Shown: positions 1-12,862 of the stretch, one piece after another
Position numbering within the stretch: the stretch's first letter is position 1
How the letters are laid out: every line of letters starts with the position of its first letter
From: Gautieria morchelliformis
Taxonomy: Eukaryota > Basidiomycota > Agaricomycetes > Gomphales > Gomphaceae
Assembly: GCA_015179125.1 (NCBI GenBank)
Contig: WHVA01000271.1
Coordinates: forward strand, 84,825 to 148,824
DNA: 64,000 bases
Direction: 5' to 3'
The notes under the pieces: model-generated
Told to the model about the DNA's origin: nothing
Seen by the model: the letters and a program-made list of their open reading frames with translations, nothing else
Databases searched by the model: none
Translations under genes and position numbers: made by a program

Positions 1-1791
1 CCGAGGGAAACTATTCTGAATGAGGTGACGGCTATCTAACATATGTGGTCTAGGCGCCGGCATGCATAATACTTCGAGGTTGCAAGGTGTCCCCTTCGCT
101 GGGCCGCAGTCAGACCATTACCATATTACTGCACTAGTACTTCGACCAGCCCGAATCACGGAATGCCTCTTTGTGTACCATCAGGAACGCAGGTGTCTTT
201 AGCTAGTAGGTGGCTATGTACCTTTGCGTCGCGCAGCAGAACTTCTAGTGATTAACAGAGCAGTTGAATCGATCTAACGGTATCGATATACTGGTTAGGG
301 CAGAAAACCAATAGCATATGAATTGTCAGAGGCAGGTTGACCAAGAGTTGTCGGCTGACAAGTAGTCGGAAATTGTATTTTTGTCAAGGCCCCCCCATTT
401 AGCATAGAGCCTTAATTGAGCCATGTGCCGGTCATTATAGGGCCAGGTTGGTCAACCTTTCATGGCCTCCGAGCTGTCGCGAGATACTCCTTGCAGACGC
501 CGGTAACCACTGTGGGCGCCACAAGGTTGGAGACTCTGGATCACGGCCATGATATAACGACGATGGCGGGCCTACCACCGAGGACAACTGCAACGGACAC
601 CGAAGGCCTTAGACCCCACGCATATGTGAGGATTCATGACGGGCACAGAAACCCGAGACTGACTGGCACTACACAGTATGTCTCACAACAACACGCATCC
701 CATAAGCTCGCTATCTGGCGTGATATATTGTCTTCCTTTCCACTTCAATTTCAATGCCAGGCAAATATCGCAGGCTTATCCCGCGCTCCTTGCCCCCAAA
801 GTCCACGCTTCCAATGTACAACCATAAAGCTACAGCCACCAATTCTCCATCGCCACTCCCCCATCCCGCTACGAACTGAGAAACCTTCCTCGAGCATCAG
901 GTCTCGATTCAGAGTATTTATCCACGTGACGTCCTCCCATCCGCCCCAGATAGATCACGTATTCCAGCCCCATTAAAGCTTCAAGGCCGCGACGGCTTTG
1001 GGCTCGCACTTGGGCTTCCGACTTCGGCCTCTGGGACAAAAACACCGCCATTCCAAACCCCACCGGCACGCACAGGTTGGCCAAGTTTCCAGTACCCGTC
1101 ATACACTCTCTCCCGTCAACCTTTGTATTTACGACCAGTGGCAGGCGTGCGGATCCTGGCCCTGCTGTCCGCGGCGACGGGAGGAAGCATGAGGGACTAC
1201 CAGTCACCGCTCCAACTGCCGGTGCCGGAGACACATCGCAGGTTGTCGCCTCAGGCACGCCGCCTACCCTGATGCGCATGCCGACTGCTTCTTCTTGTGA
1301 CATGTCCGGCGAATCGCAGTACACCACCCAGAGTGGGGCTGAATCGGCGTTTCATTTTTATTCTCCCAGCGCCACGTGCTGTAATTGGTGCAAGGTGGTG
1401 CAAGGCTCAACATGACTGCCTAGTATACATCTTGCACCAGCGTGCTAGACGGCCAGACGCACACATTTTCGCTTGTGGAATTTGCGTGCGTTGAATGGCT
1501 GTGTTGTGTAGGTGCATCGTTATTCCATCTCTTCTCAGAAAATCGTGGATCTCACCCTCATTCTAATTACTTGGCTGGATTATAGGACTTCGCTAATCAC
1601 TCTGCGTCCTTTGCAGCATGCCCCCACTCCACCAACTCTCACAGTCAGCCATTCTCCTATCCACACCCACAGCGGAACACATCCATTCCCCGCACTCGTG
1701 GCAGCCTTCAACACACGTCCATCCTACGGAAATGATATTGTCTTGCTCTCGTATCCCTGGATGACGGCGGTGCACTTCTGCTAACATACCT
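1..1791. other. No recognisable gene
   Basis: I see no protein family, repeat or RNA gene here. Open frames exist at 416-976 (plus) and 869-1327 (minus), but they overlap on opposite strands and contain no recognisable domain. The right edge is the proposed insertion point of the LINE that follows; acatacct at 1784-1791 may be its left target-site copy. Confidence 0.4.
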
Positions 1792-3378
1792 GGACTGCTT
1801 ACCCTGGGGGAATCGTTCCCGTTGGGAATCGTCCCCGTTGCATGTGAAGCGCGCTGGGAGACGCGGTAAGCACAAATGAGGGAAATGGGGTGGCGGGTCG
1901 TTCAGCGTGAGGAAGCAGAAGAGGGCGATAGGTGCGGCGCAGTTGGTCCAGCGTCTCTTCCCCCCGTGGGGTGGCGAGGACGTTTGCAAGGGTAGTCGTG
2001 CGCGTCGATGCAGGAGCAAGGGGAGCTGATGTGCAGCAGCCAAAAGATATGTAAAGAGACACAGGGCGCCCCTGCATGAAATACTGCACGCATTCAATCT
2101 TGAGCCGGATAAGATGGAGAAGATTCGGACAGTCATGCAAGGGCCAAAGTGGTCGCCGGCCTTCAAAACCCGCATCCCAACAGGCAAAGACCAAGCAGTG
2201 GAAGAGAACGATAAGGAAGCAGCAGACGTCAAGATATACACAGATGGCTTGTGCATCGATGGGGGAGTAGGAGCGGCAGCAGTCCTATACAGAGGGAGCA
2301 GGATGGTGCAGGTGGTGAGACTATACATGGGAACAGATCGCGATCACACCGTTTTCGAGGCCGAGCTGGCAGGTGCAGCAATGGGAGCTAAGCTCCTGAA
2401 CACGCAGAGGGGAAAGAAGTATGTCATAGCCACAGACAACCAGGCGGCGATACAAACCACGAGGCGGGAGAAGGCCATCTCAGGCCAGTATCTGGTAGAA
2501 GCGCTCCACAGACAGATTGAGGGCGTGGTAGCACAGCAGCCAGGGGCGGCGGTGCTCATGAGATGGGTCCCGGGACATGCTGGAATAGAGGGAAACGAGA
2601 GAGCTGACGCAGAAGCCAAAAAAGCGGCCAGAGGACACTCGAGCGAAGAGAGATTCATCCCCATCGAGTGCAGGGGGACCCTCCCTCGCAGCAGGGCTGC
2701 TGAACTCCAAAGACACCACCTGGAGACCAAAAACGCGGCCAGAGAAGCCTTCGCGAAGTCACCGAGAGCCGCAATAGCACACAAAATAGACCCTTCCATG
2801 CCGTCAAATGCCTACCAAAAGATAAGCCGTGATCTGCCTCGAAAACAAGCCAGCTTACTTGTACAGCTGAGAACAGGACACGTCTGTCTCAACAAACACC
2901 TGCATAGAATCGGAAGAGCGAACACGCCGATGTGTCCAACATGCAACCGAGCTGAAGAAACTGTCCACCACTTCTTGTTTAGGTGCCCAGGATACGCTGT
3001 ACAGAGGAAGGAGCTGGAAAAGAAGCTGCGCAGAGGGGCAAAGTCAGCGAGCACACTGCTGGGGAGGCCGAAGGCAATGACACACTTATTCCAGTACATC
3101 AGCGACACGCGCAGATTCGAGCAGACGCATGGAGACCTCATTCAGCCGCGGAGACAGGATGGAAAGACGACGGAGCGAGCGGGGAGACCACGCTGATGCG
3201 CGAGCCGCAAAGACACAAACACCTCGCCCACACACAGGCACGGACTCGCTCAGGGCCTCGCCCTATGAGCGCAAGCAGAGACAGAAAAGGAAAGCTTACG
3301 ATAGAAACACATGTCGACAGAACACTTGTATTAACCGTCTTACATAGGGCCCGGCCCCAAAAGACGTTAAATTGGATA

Positions 3379-3410
<32 letters not shown>
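1792..3410 (+). mobile_element. 5'-truncated LINE (non-LTR retrotransposon), 3' part
   Basis: The element is a LINE fragment keeping the C-terminal end of its reverse-transcriptase ORF, an RNase H domain, a zinc knuckle, a ~185-bp 3' UTR and a tail of 31 A (3380-3410). Residues just upstream of the RNase H start (RYVKRHRAPLHEIL, about 2048-2090) resemble the end of the RT/thumb region but lie behind a frameshift or stop, so the copy is dead. The 8-mer acatacct occurs at 1784-1791 and just after the tail at 3413-3420, a possible target duplication that would put the 5' truncation near 1792. RNase H followed by a CCHC motif is typical of fungal Tad1/I-type LINEs. The 5' boundary is tentative; the 3' boundary is firm. 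Confidence 0.85.
2114..3196 (+). pseudogene. LINE ORF2 C-terminus: RNase H and CCHC zinc knuckle
   Basis: This open frame of 360 codons begins at an internal Met of a longer RT polyprotein. RNase H would degrade the RNA strand of RNA/DNA hybrids during target-primed reverse transcription. The four catalytic acids are visible: Asp in KIYTDGLC (about residue 42), Glu in FEAELAGA (about 80), Asp in ATDNQAAI (about 107) and Asp in GNERADAEAKK (about 160). The handle HAGIEGNERAD is canonical. Near residue 275 follows CPTCNRAEETVHHFLFRC, a C-x2-C-x7/8-H-x4/5-C knuckle common after RNase H in fungal LINEs. RT motifs are missing because of 5' truncation. The frame itself is undamaged, so the insertion may be fairly young. 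Confidence 0.9.
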
Positions 3411-3413
<3 letters not shown>

Positions 3414-4155
3414 CATACCTCGCTGATGGGCGCTCTGGCCATGAGCCGGCCCGGTTCTCGAACAAGCACTCACAGAGATCACATGCTGTCAAAGTGAGAC
3501 ATAAGGACGGAGGTTTCCAGGCCGCATGGTGAGCCAGCTCGAAGCAAGTTATTCCATTCCCTGCCACGTCTAGCTGCCCCATCATGCAGACAGGAGATTT
3601 GTATAGCCAGTATAGGTCCCATCACGGATACTAGTCAGTAGAACAAGTATCCCCATCTCTGATACTGCTGTATGGCTGCATGCAGCCTCCCCCTTGTCTG
3701 TATGTAGTGTTTCAGCCCATTCTCTTGATATCTCGAATCCTAATAGTTATAAACATTCTAGTATAAATACCTAGTAACAAATGTACGATAGAATGACCAG
3801 ACAATTACTGTGTTCACCCGAAATACCTATATGCATCACGTGCATGTTTCATGATGTTTGCTGTAGGGCCAGGACCTGCCGCCAGGTTCTCTACGGATTT
3901 CTCTTTGTTGAGAGTCTTTTCTAACTGCCTACCGTATACTGGTCCAAAAGCAAAAGCTTCCGGAGCCCTCGTTCCTCTGATCGGCACCGTTTTCTCCTCC
4001 ACCAAGTCGCGTGACAGACGCCGAGCGCCGACGGACACGCCACGCCGAGCTTAGTCAGCCCTGGGATCGTAGGACGCCACGTACAATCGCTGAGCACAAA
4101 GAATACATTTTATTCATTTTAATCTAATAGTAAATTTATCAGGCACAGCTCTCTT
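3411..4155. other. Intergenic, no feature recognised
   Basis: Moderately AT-rich sequence between the LINE tail and the left edge of the duplicated block. Short open frames lie on both strands at 3814-4054 but encode nothing I recognise. Confidence 0.4.
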
Positions 4156-4548
4156 CGATTCATGCATACGGCCTCATGAACTTCCACATAAAATCGACGC
4201 CTTTCTAGGGCAAGATGGGCCGCTGGAGACAAATCTCGGAAGTTCACAGATCACCAACGCTATTCCATTGGCTGCATCTGTCCCGGTCAGAAATGCCGAC
4301 CTGAGTTTGTACAAGTTCGGAAATCAGTTCGGGATAGCCTTTTGTCAGCTCTCGCCACGTGAGGCGCGACCATTGAGGGAGGACTGCGGAAATCAAGATA
4401 GGATGCGGCCGGAAGAACTCTGGGAAGTATCGTGGATGCGAGTCGATGAGGAGGAGGAGTAGGAGAACTGCGATCAGAACTGAAGAAAGGGAGGTTGAAC
4501 CCATGGCAGTATCCACAGCGTCGCCGCGCGAGGTTGCAAGGCCAGAAA

Positions 4549-4878
4549 TCATCGACGAGTGATATACTCAGTCCGGACCATGGCATTCGTGCAACCATCA
4601 GTCTGAACCTGTGACAAACTGAGCCTGTGACAAATTGCAGCAATGAAAGCGAACCCTTGTACCCGGGCCAGTGCCATGACACCCGTGTCTGATACGCAAC
4701 AACCAGGCGGCCGCTGGGGAGACGAGGCTACCTTGATGATAAGATAAATCGGGCCCAGATAATACGCCTGAGGGTTTCCATGCAGGAGTCTGACCAAGGT
4801 CTCGTCTGGAGAACCATCTCTTGCTACAGCACAAGTTCGTAGTGTTTCTGCGGCGTCAAGGGTGTCCCAGGTAGGCAC
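4549..4878 (-). pseudogene. Coding-like fragment in duplication S, family unknown
   Basis: A minus-strand frame of 109 codons whose first ~60 residues (PTWDTLDAAETLRTCAVA, then DGSPDETLVRLLHGNPQ) read like real protein. The homologous frame in the second copy (about 58200-58400) keeps WDTL..EALRT and fragments of the rest, but with frameshifts. A neighbouring minus frame at 4244-4552 could be another exon with a membrane segment. I do not recognise a family. Being frameshifted in the partner copy suggests decay in at least one copy. Confidence 0.35.
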
Positions 4879-5865
4879 TCGTTCAATCAGTGCATGGCAA
4901 CCTTGCAGCGTTTCCCGTCAGGTGCTAGCTGAATATAGAGTAAAAAGAGATCGGATCCATGCCGTGTTGAAATGGTGAGAGGTAGTTGGTGGTATCGACG
5001 ACCTTTATGTAATGTGGTAACTCAGATAGTGCCGCGTATTTGCGCTTGGCCACGAAATCGCCTCATTACTAGCACCGTCAACGACCAACTTTGAAGGCTG
5101 CACTCATGGAGGAGTGAAGGACATATACCGCAGGGTCTGTTGGGGCTAAGTCTTAGGGGCCCCGTCCGTTACCATGGATTACTGCCGGTGAGTCATGCGG
5201 GCGTTCTAGTGCTGGAAAGGCTGGCTCGTGGAGTTCTGGAAAACACGGAGGTGCATCTTCTCGAGCTGCGCTGTCGGGTATCGAGAAACGGAACCAGGAG
5301 TACTGAATCACTTGGGCGTTCGACCTCGTAACGAGAAGCAGAGCTACTTGCCCAGGCGATCGTCACGATGCATACCGTATATCCATCCGATAGCGTTGTG
5401 TGATATCGACCAGCACCAACGGGATGTGTTTGAGAACTGCTGTGCATTGTCATGTCACACGAACACGCAAACGCCATGGGAAATAGTCGAACGGCCATCC
5501 ATCGGCGCGTCTTGCTACCAAGGCGAGCCCATCGATCGCGAAATTCCAGATGTCGTATCTGGTCCATGTCTAGTATTGCATGGGTTGGATACTGGCGGTA
5601 CGTCAGATCAGTCACTCTGAGCAACGGATAGTGCCATGCACATGGAAATCTAACCATCACTGCAATCGGTAAAAACATGTCGAACGCTATAAATGAGGTT
5701 TCCATGGGCATGACACTATGTTCTTTTGTTATCTTCAGGATTAGCAGCTTTTAGATGGAAAACCTTACCGAATGATGAGATCGAATGTCGTTGCGTTGGG
5801 GCCTTCTCTTTTACGCCTTCTGTGCTACGTGTTAAGGAAGCACTCCCCAGGATTTGAGCCACTTG

Positions 5866-5891
5866 TAGCCCAGTACATATGTACTGGGCTA
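5866..5891. repeat. Perfect 26-bp palindrome
   Basis: The arms TAGCCCAGTACAT and its exact reverse complement meet with no spacer. The homologous site in the second copy of duplication S (59774-59799) keeps the palindrome with one central mismatch, although the flanks have diverged. Confidence 0.9.
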
Positions 5892-7461
5892 TAAGCTTGT
5901 CATATGCTTCACCCTCCATGCTCAATTTGTGGGCGGTCGAGTAATGAAAGTACGCCTCGTATGGACTCGGGCCCTTCTAGAGACGACTCCCAGATTGGGC
6001 TGCGCCTGCGTTCTGCTGATAGCTTCCTTGCGCAATTCTCATAGCTTATCGATGTCAGTTTCAAAACCAGAATGAGGAAACTTGGTAAAGACTTACACAA
6101 GGCGCTTGGGCTAGGCGGCAAGGCACCTGGCACCGATGTGCGTCGCTGGGCACCCTTTTTCTCTGTTCGCAATGATCTGCTGTTCCATCGTGGCCAAGGG
6201 TCGGTGCTGGTAGGTAGCTCGTTTTTTTTTTTTTTTTCATTTGGCTCGCTGGGTCGCTTCCCGTGTCTGCGGCTATAGTTCCTAATTAGCTCCAGTTTGA
6301 GGGTTTTCTGGGTAGTTTCCTTGCTCACCTGTTGGTTAGTTAAGTTCTTAATCTGCTCGCCACTCGCGTCGTGGCCTTGCTACGGCTCTAGAGGTCACCT
6401 CCCCCATAGAACAATCGACGAGGCTATTTCAAAGCCCGCTGTCTTTGAAATGGCCTTTTCGGTCATTGGTCGGTTGTATCGCTTACCGCAATAGCGACCG
6501 TGTCGGTCTTTTAACAGTGAGTTAGCCATCTCTTCACAGTGTCAATGTTGTATTAATTCTTCTTCTGGCCCCTCAAGCGACTCTACCCGTCCCAGTAGGT
6601 CAACTTCAATCACGTACAGTATGTACATTGATGGCGTGCGCATATTCCCATAGCTATCTTTATCACCGTGTTGACATGTAGTTGATAGCAAGGTGCCTCC
6701 AGTTCTGTCCGTTGTTAGTGGCACTAGGTGGTGCCGGGGTGCAAGGCGACCTGTTGATCACGTTTGGGCACTCTTAGTCGTGATGGTAGGCTCCAGAGTT
6801 CCTTTTCCTGTTATGCAACTTCATACGCTGAGGTCCATGACCGTATGGTATCCCTTGGCAGGTCATCCGCGATGGATGGGCGTACACTGGACGACGACCG
6901 AGCGGACTACTGTCTCTCCTCCTGGCGTGTGTCGGATCGACTCGCACCACCGAGCGACGCAGTCTTATAGTCCCACACGTCAATCTGGCGTGTGTTTAAC
7001 TTGCAATGCAACGTCACCTTTGTTATTATCCAATCGAACGCCTTCAAGTTTTGGGACGATGCCTCATGTATGGCGCTTCAAGTTCTCACAAAGCTCCGTT
7101 GTACAATTTTGTTCTAGCTGCCCTTTCGTTATCTCTGCTTGTACACATGGGGGAGCCATGGGCGTATCCATGCCTATGTGGGGGAGGGGGTTGTGTTCGT
7201 CATCGCGCCTAGGTATCGTTCTCTTCATCTGGCATCACGAGGTCCCGCAAGGTCTTGCTGAACCATTGCGTGCTGTTCAGGTACTTGAAAAGGGGCGGTA
7301 CGCTCTCGCTGGCTCCGCCGCCCTTTATTTATTTATCTTGCTTTCGCTCGCCCTTTTTTTGCTCCTCTGCGGAGCACTTGTCCCAACTCCTTTCTCTCCT
7401 CCTTGCACTCCGGGAAGTTGAACAGAAAGTGATGTGCCGTTTCATCTGCTCTTCCGCATAC

Positions 7462-7531
7462 TGGGCACCATGCCGGACTCTACTTTGCCTATTTGAAACA
7501 GATGCTTATTCAAAGCGACGTGGTCGGTCCC
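7462..7531. other. Junction between duplication S and inverted block R
   Basis: About 70 bases that match neither partner copy obviously. Duplication S (direct) ends here and block R (inverted) begins, so this is a rearrangement junction. Confidence 0.4.
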
Positions 7532-7559
7532 AGGAAGGTAGGCACTCTCGACTATCTGG

Positions 7560-10500
7560 GACCCTTGTCCACCCCCAACTTAGCTCACACAAGTTGCACT
7601 AGGCTTGGTTCAGAGCGACACTGAGTCTCGCCCGACGCTTCAAGGACCTTGAACATACATATCGGTGTACTATATTCGCGAGGTTACTTTCGGTCGCTAA
7701 CGCGAATCTCTCTGGTTCCAAGTGATCTTTTTGAAGAAAGAAGTCTAAGATTGGCTGTCTGGTCACCAGTCGATCCTTTAACTACCTCAAAAGTACTACG
7801 ACAAGCAACCTGATCATGATTTTCCCATGATTTTACACCTCAAAAAAATATCGAAATAGAAATCCATAAGGAACTCCTTCTAACTTACCCAATGGCACAT
7901 TGGTTTCAAGATATACGAACACTCCACCGCCCTGCGGGATTGGCGCTTGTTACTCGGTGAAAGTCGAGGATTCCCGTCAAGCAGCGACGATGACTATGTT
8001 GTCCTTCTGCCGAGGCTCTGCTGAGTTTATCATGATCAAGTGTCGTGACACATGAACTTGCTTATGCATTACGAACCGACATTCCCGTCGTTCTCATGAG
8101 AGAACTCAGCACCTATCACGGACGCCATATATATGAAACCTACAAGAATTCTCCTGGGGTGTTCTTGAAGATCGTAGGCGCAACTCTCCGGGTGTTCCAA
8201 TGGTACGCATTCTCGGTCGCACTGCAGGAAGCTGCCCACCAACTGGCGGTGGTGGTCCGCTATTAGACCCACGTTGATGGCCTTGGAATCGTTACTATTT
8301 CATTCCCCGATACCAATATACCAGGGCATGGAAGATCCACTGGCTCTGAAGACTCAGACTCGCCCGTTTGTTAATCCGAGAGTACTTAGGACAGTATCCC
8401 CGTTGTACGCATTCTCCCAGAACGGCCGGATCACGCTGAGCTTCCATGATGCACCATTTTTTGTAGGAGGCATCTTTCTTTCTTTCCATGACATATCTGA
8501 TGATTGGATTTACCACTTTTGCACAGGGTGTTGTTGACGCCGCCAGCCCTGTATAGTGTCCCAAGGTATCCCAACCATACGATCAGATCTCGCACCTGGC
8601 ACGGTCCAGCCCACGAAGATAAAAACACCTGCCAGTAGGCATTAATGTGACCAGCACCATCTCTGCAGCTCGTGGGCGTTTTCCATCACGGTCGCTGATC
8701 TTGTAGCGTCCAACTGCCTGTAAACCATCGTAGACCCACCAGGACCCAGTCGAAACGTTGACGCCGGAGATACCGGAAAGAATCTCCAAACCATCGAAAC
8801 TCATTTCTGTCTCGGGACTCACGGCTCCGATGAAATCGACTGGAAATTCACAGCAAGTTTCAGCAGAAGGAACGAGCACATATCCCATTCACCTTCACAG
8901 TAATATAGATGGGTAACTCAGGGGCCGCCCTACTCAAGCTCACGGTTCACGCACGTCGCAGACCAGGACGTGCAGTTTTGTTGTTGACTCAAATCGGATT
9001 GGGTCACATCCATTGTGGCAGAACACTAGCATTCTCGGGAAAGACCTATTGGCGCCAGCAATGCTTGCCCGCGTTGGCACTGTCAAAGTTGACTCTGTTC
9101 GAGTTACCGATCGAGTGATGCCATGCTAGAGTCAAGATGGGGCGGTATCGACCGGGGGTTGGGAGTTTTCCAAATTGGTTATTCATTCTTGTTCAACAGT
9201 GGTTCCACGGTCGTGCAGCATGGTGTCGGCTTTGAAGAATCTTCTTAAGGTCGTTATAAAAGTAATGTAATGGCTTCTGAAGACCTCATTCCGTACACCC
9301 TGTGCCTGGATAGCTTCATGGTCCACCGACTCCCATGCAGAAACCGTAATGTTTACGTTCGCAGGCGGCACATATATCCAAGGGTTGGAGGCGTTCCAGT
9401 GCTTTCTTTACGGCGCACATACTTCATGCCAATGGTTTTCGACAGCCTTCAACCTCCAAATGTTCCCCTAGCTATCTCAGTGCTTATGAACAGATGTGGG
9501 TGACATGTATGATGCCCATAGATGCGCAGCCTATTGCCGACTGTCTATGTCGATATTGCTTTCACTCCATGGCGTCGAGTGACATCTGCGCCGACAGGCC
9601 TTGAATCTGTCGTGATCATTTGATGGAAATCAAGCAGCCTCGACGTACATGACATGGTCGGAGCGCTCCAGAGTAGGTCAATGAAAGTTAACAACCAAGA
9701 GGAGAGTGAAGCTCAAATAATACTTTCCATGGTGAGCAACTCCTGAAGTTTTCTGTCACTTTTCTGTAACACCAATTGTTTGTGAGCAAGGTTGGATGGC
9801 CGTAGGAAATGAGAAATCAAATCGCATCTATATTTAAGGGCCGAGGCATCAGGGAAGGAATGCAAGTTTGCTGGGGGCAGGCGCATGTATGATCCTGAGT
9901 ACTACTCGGGTTTCTCATTGTCTCAATGTGGTATTTGACTTCCTACAGTCAACGCGCCATCCGACTCCAGGGTACCATTCCACTATTATTCGTGCATGGG
10001 TGTGCATGACCCACTGCGCCACGTGGAGGAGCGCAAAGGGATCCGATCCATCTCCTGAGTGTTACCATGGACTCGCTTGGACATTGGCTTGAGCAGCACA
10101 AGAACAAGACACAGCTTGAAGCGCGATGAGCCTTGTTGCGCTCGACGTAGAAAGGAATGAGTCAGACACGCTCAAGTCCTACTTCGAATTTTGCTTATTA
10201 GAGATGACTACCAGGCAACCCATCCGGCTGCTTTCTCATTCAATATATTTTATAAGCGGTCAGTATGCTTTCAGGCTTGGAACTGGAGGGTTCTAGATCG
10301 CGTGAGGTTCAACAATTGTGTCGGCCCTTCCGGAGCGGCCGGCTGGCTGTCAGCGATACATCCCAGCCACCTCAACCTCCGCCCTATTCGAAGATTTGGC
10401 TGTAGTTCACGTCATCTGTATTCTTCGTATTCCCAGAAAATCGGAATGGAGACAGGTCGCAGCTTCATGAAGGCTTGGTCGTGTACCCAGCCCGGCTGGC

Positions 10501-10790
10501 AACAACCCAAATTGCAGCCTCCGTAGTGGTCTGGTTCCAGGCGGAGCATCACGGCAGCCTCGGGTCTACCTCGAGAGTGGGTCCAACCCTCACGGCTTCA
10601 AGATCGGCCTACTCCCCGGTGCCTTCAAGCTTCTCATGGTCCCAGGCAGATGTCCCAAGGCATGTCTTGTCGTGCTGGAGGGCCCCGTTGGCTCCCGATG
10701 CCCTGGCAGCTGATGTGCTTAGCGATCCGCCAAAGGACCCTGAGCCACCCCCCCAAATACCCTTCAGACGAGTCCTCAATCCACTCCGCA
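7560..10790 (+). other. Left part of block R: decayed sequence, gene not identified
   Basis: Four partly open plus-strand frames (8045-8266, 8274-8537, 8909-9118, 9270-9503) correspond to minus-strand frames in the partner block (50798-51329, 49755-50129). Conserved peptides include VFQWYAFSVALQEA, LESLLFHSPIP and LALSKLTLFELPIE. The two copies break frame at different places, so neither appears to be an intact gene. I saw no catalytic signature I could defend. The minus strand here also has a coding-like frame (8583-8888), so even the sense strand is uncertain. Confidence 0.3.
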
Positions 10791-10801
10791 AGTCCGGAAA
10801 A

Positions 10802-12862
10802 ATGTGATACTCTTGCATTTCGCTCTTCTCCCTACTTAGGGTAGCGGCTGGCGCTCGTGCAGGATGGCATTTTGTTCAAAACGGAACATCTGGGACCTTG
10901 GTCCTGGAAGAAGTAATAGTGCCTCCCACTCTTGCTATAATGTTCGACAAAGCCAGTACCGATCTTCTCATGGTTAACCGACATTCGGCCTGGGGTGTTC
11001 TTTGAATCTCGAGGCGAACACTGCATCGCCGTTGGACGTTGTATCCGATTCCTTCTGTGCCTCAAGAGCTTTTTTGAGTAATGGGACTATGGTGAGATAT
11101 GTTCTCCTGGTGAAAAGATTCATTTTATGATTCCATTCTATTTTTGGGTGGGAATATTCCAGCCATCCACAAATACACGATACAACTTCATCCACAAGCC
11201 CAAGATGGACGTATGGGAATCAGAATTTTGGAATACTGTATCGGCCCAAGCGGGGCTGTGTGTACTCTTTTCGAGGATCCCCAGACTCTTCACTTGGCAG
11301 AAACCAGATGGGACACGTCGGCGCTAAGAATTTCGATGGCTCGCTGGTATGTATCAACTAACGATCATCAACTGGAGCTAGTCTCATATTCCATAACAGA
11401 TTATTGGTGGTATGCACGAGTCAACTCCGTCTTATAATACCCACCCCATCAACAGTATGAAATTCTTTCCTCCTAAAGATGCTGGAGGGCCCACGTGCTT
11501 CCCCGTTCCTCCAGCGAAGTCCACTAGCCAATTTTTTCCCTCGGTGTGTATGAAGCGGCGTCGCTTGTTGTGCCATACTTACGCCTATTTAGAGGATTCG
11601 CCCTTCCTGACGGCCGATTTTTCTTTTGCCGCGAATCATGATAATCGCACTGTCATTTATGATGTCGACACCCACACAGAGACCGTACTACCTGACATTT
11701 CTAACAGCGTCAGAGTCACAAACCCTTTCAATGGGACTGCCACACTACTACCACTGTCACCGCCAGATTTCACTCCTGAAGTGCTCGTATGCGGTGGCTC
11801 AAACGCAAGCGAGACCACACCATCTTTGAATCTGACCTCCCAAGAACCTGCATCTACTCAATGCAGCAGAATTACTTTGACGCCCGCGGGAATCAAGAAG
11901 GGCTGGACAGACCACGTATGGTGCCAGAGTTTATCCTGCACCCAAAAGGCCAGGTTCTCATTATCAATGGGCGAGGACGGGCTATGCTGCCGTGGATTCA
12001 GTCGCTGACCCGATCGGGAACCTTTCGAACGCCGATCATCCTGTGTGAGCACCTTACAAGGTTGCGGCGTACGTTATACTGATTTTTATCACAGGTCACC
12101 ATCTGCACCGCTTGGACAGCGCATCAGCAATGTGGGTCTGCCTACAACCAATTTTTCACGGATGTATCACTCGTCAGTGACCTTGACACCAAAAGGGTAA
12201 TTCTTGACGGATATTCTGCCAAACCTCTCATAGTTTTGACGCCACATCCGTAGTAATCTTTTCGCTGGTTCCAGCCCGAATAACAATCTCGTCAATAATA
12301 CTCTATTTCACACGTAAGTTGTTACAGGTAAATTGGCTACTTCACTGATCACTTTCACTAGTGAATTCCAGGTCGAATTTTTGGGCCTACCTTTCATGAC
12401 TGTGACGCGACCAGCATTTCTCAGTATGCTATCAGATAGCCTTCAATGGAGTATTCAAAGTCGGCGTCTCAATCCCACCAAACCTTTCAGCATCATCCAT
12501 CAAGGGTATGTTCAGAACAGCAAGCTCTTTTCATGCTCATCTCACATTCCCGCAAGTGGTTCTCATGGATTTGGGATTCTCCACTCATGCATTCCACACC
12601 GGCTCTCGCCTCGTCTTTGCGAAAGCACAGCTCTCCGAGGATCGCACTTCGCTAACATTCATGAGCCCGCCGAATTACAGAGTATACCCGCCAGGGCCAG
12701 GTTGTTATATTATATAACCCCGGTTACAGCTCACTTATTATTCAGTGCTACTCCCTGCCTTCGTTTTCTTGACCGTCGATGATGTTACAAGCGAAGGCAT
12801 GCAGGTAATGGTCGGAACGGGGGCATCACGTCCTATAGCCGACCGAGGAGTCAAATCTAAAG
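10802..12862 (+). pseudogene. Glyoxal oxidase (AA5_1 copper radical oxidase) pseudogene
   Basis: This is the dead paralogue of the intact gene at 45734-47831, aligned along its full length. Damage seen: the start ATG (10802) is followed at once by TGA; the catalytic-Tyr site reads RWD instead of RWY (codon 11312-11314); a base is lost a few codons later, so FDG is out of frame; and about 19 nt are missing at the start of the exon near 12096. A one-base deletion also removes the normal stop. Parts remain excellent: the radical Cys context [35 protein letters not shown] (copper-ligand Tyr-His) and [11 protein letters not shown]. The ancestral enzyme would oxidise aldehydes such as glyoxal and produce H2O2 outside the cell. 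Confidence 0.9.

Larger units (their letters stand above)
4156..7461 (+). repeat. Segmental duplication S, copy 1 (direct partner 57605-61361)
   Basis: Long colinear similarity to 57605-61361 is visible by eye. Anchors include the 'gcatacggcctc' start (4163/57609), the palindrome at 5866/59774, the stretch from 'tatggactcgggccc' (5958/59881), and the end near 'tttcatct..tcctc..cgcat' (7439/61338). Identity is high but interrupted by many indels. Reading frames are broken in both copies. The 4244-4552 minus frame contains a hydrophobic stretch (LSSVLIAVLLLLLLI) that looks like a signal anchor, and 4549-4878 minus encodes a soluble, coding-like stretch (WDTLDAAETLRT, VRLLHGNPQAYYLG). I do not recognise the original gene or genes. 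The duplicate is probably ancestral gene DNA now decayed in both places. Confidence 0.75.

Noticed and set aside
416-976. 186-codon plus-strand frame as a gene
   Set aside because: Starts at a non-ATG codon, shows no domain and overlaps the opposite frame.
869-1327. 152-codon minus-strand frame as a gene
   Set aside because: No domain, composition unremarkable, overlaps other frames on the plus strand; nothing supports it beyond being open.
2344-2799. 151-codon minus-strand frame
   Set aside because: It is the antisense shadow of the RNase H domain, which has a complete set of catalytic motifs on the plus strand.
6222-6237. T16 run as the reverse-strand poly(A) tail of a retroelement
   Set aside because: The flanks on both sides are shared with the second copy of the duplication, where the run is a TTTA repeat, so no insertion boundary exists here.
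8820-8890. Possible GH16 catalytic motif (HGSDEIDW) on the plus strand
   Set aside because: Only one short match. The upstream and downstream sequence does not follow the GH16 fold order, and the partner copy reads differently.
11144-11437. Plus-strand ARW-Y reading (MARWYVST) as the active-site tyrosine of the dead glyoxal oxidase
   Set aside because: It is out of frame. Aligning with the intact gene puts the catalytic position at RWD (11306-11314), and the RWY string falls after a one-base deletion and inside what was an intron.
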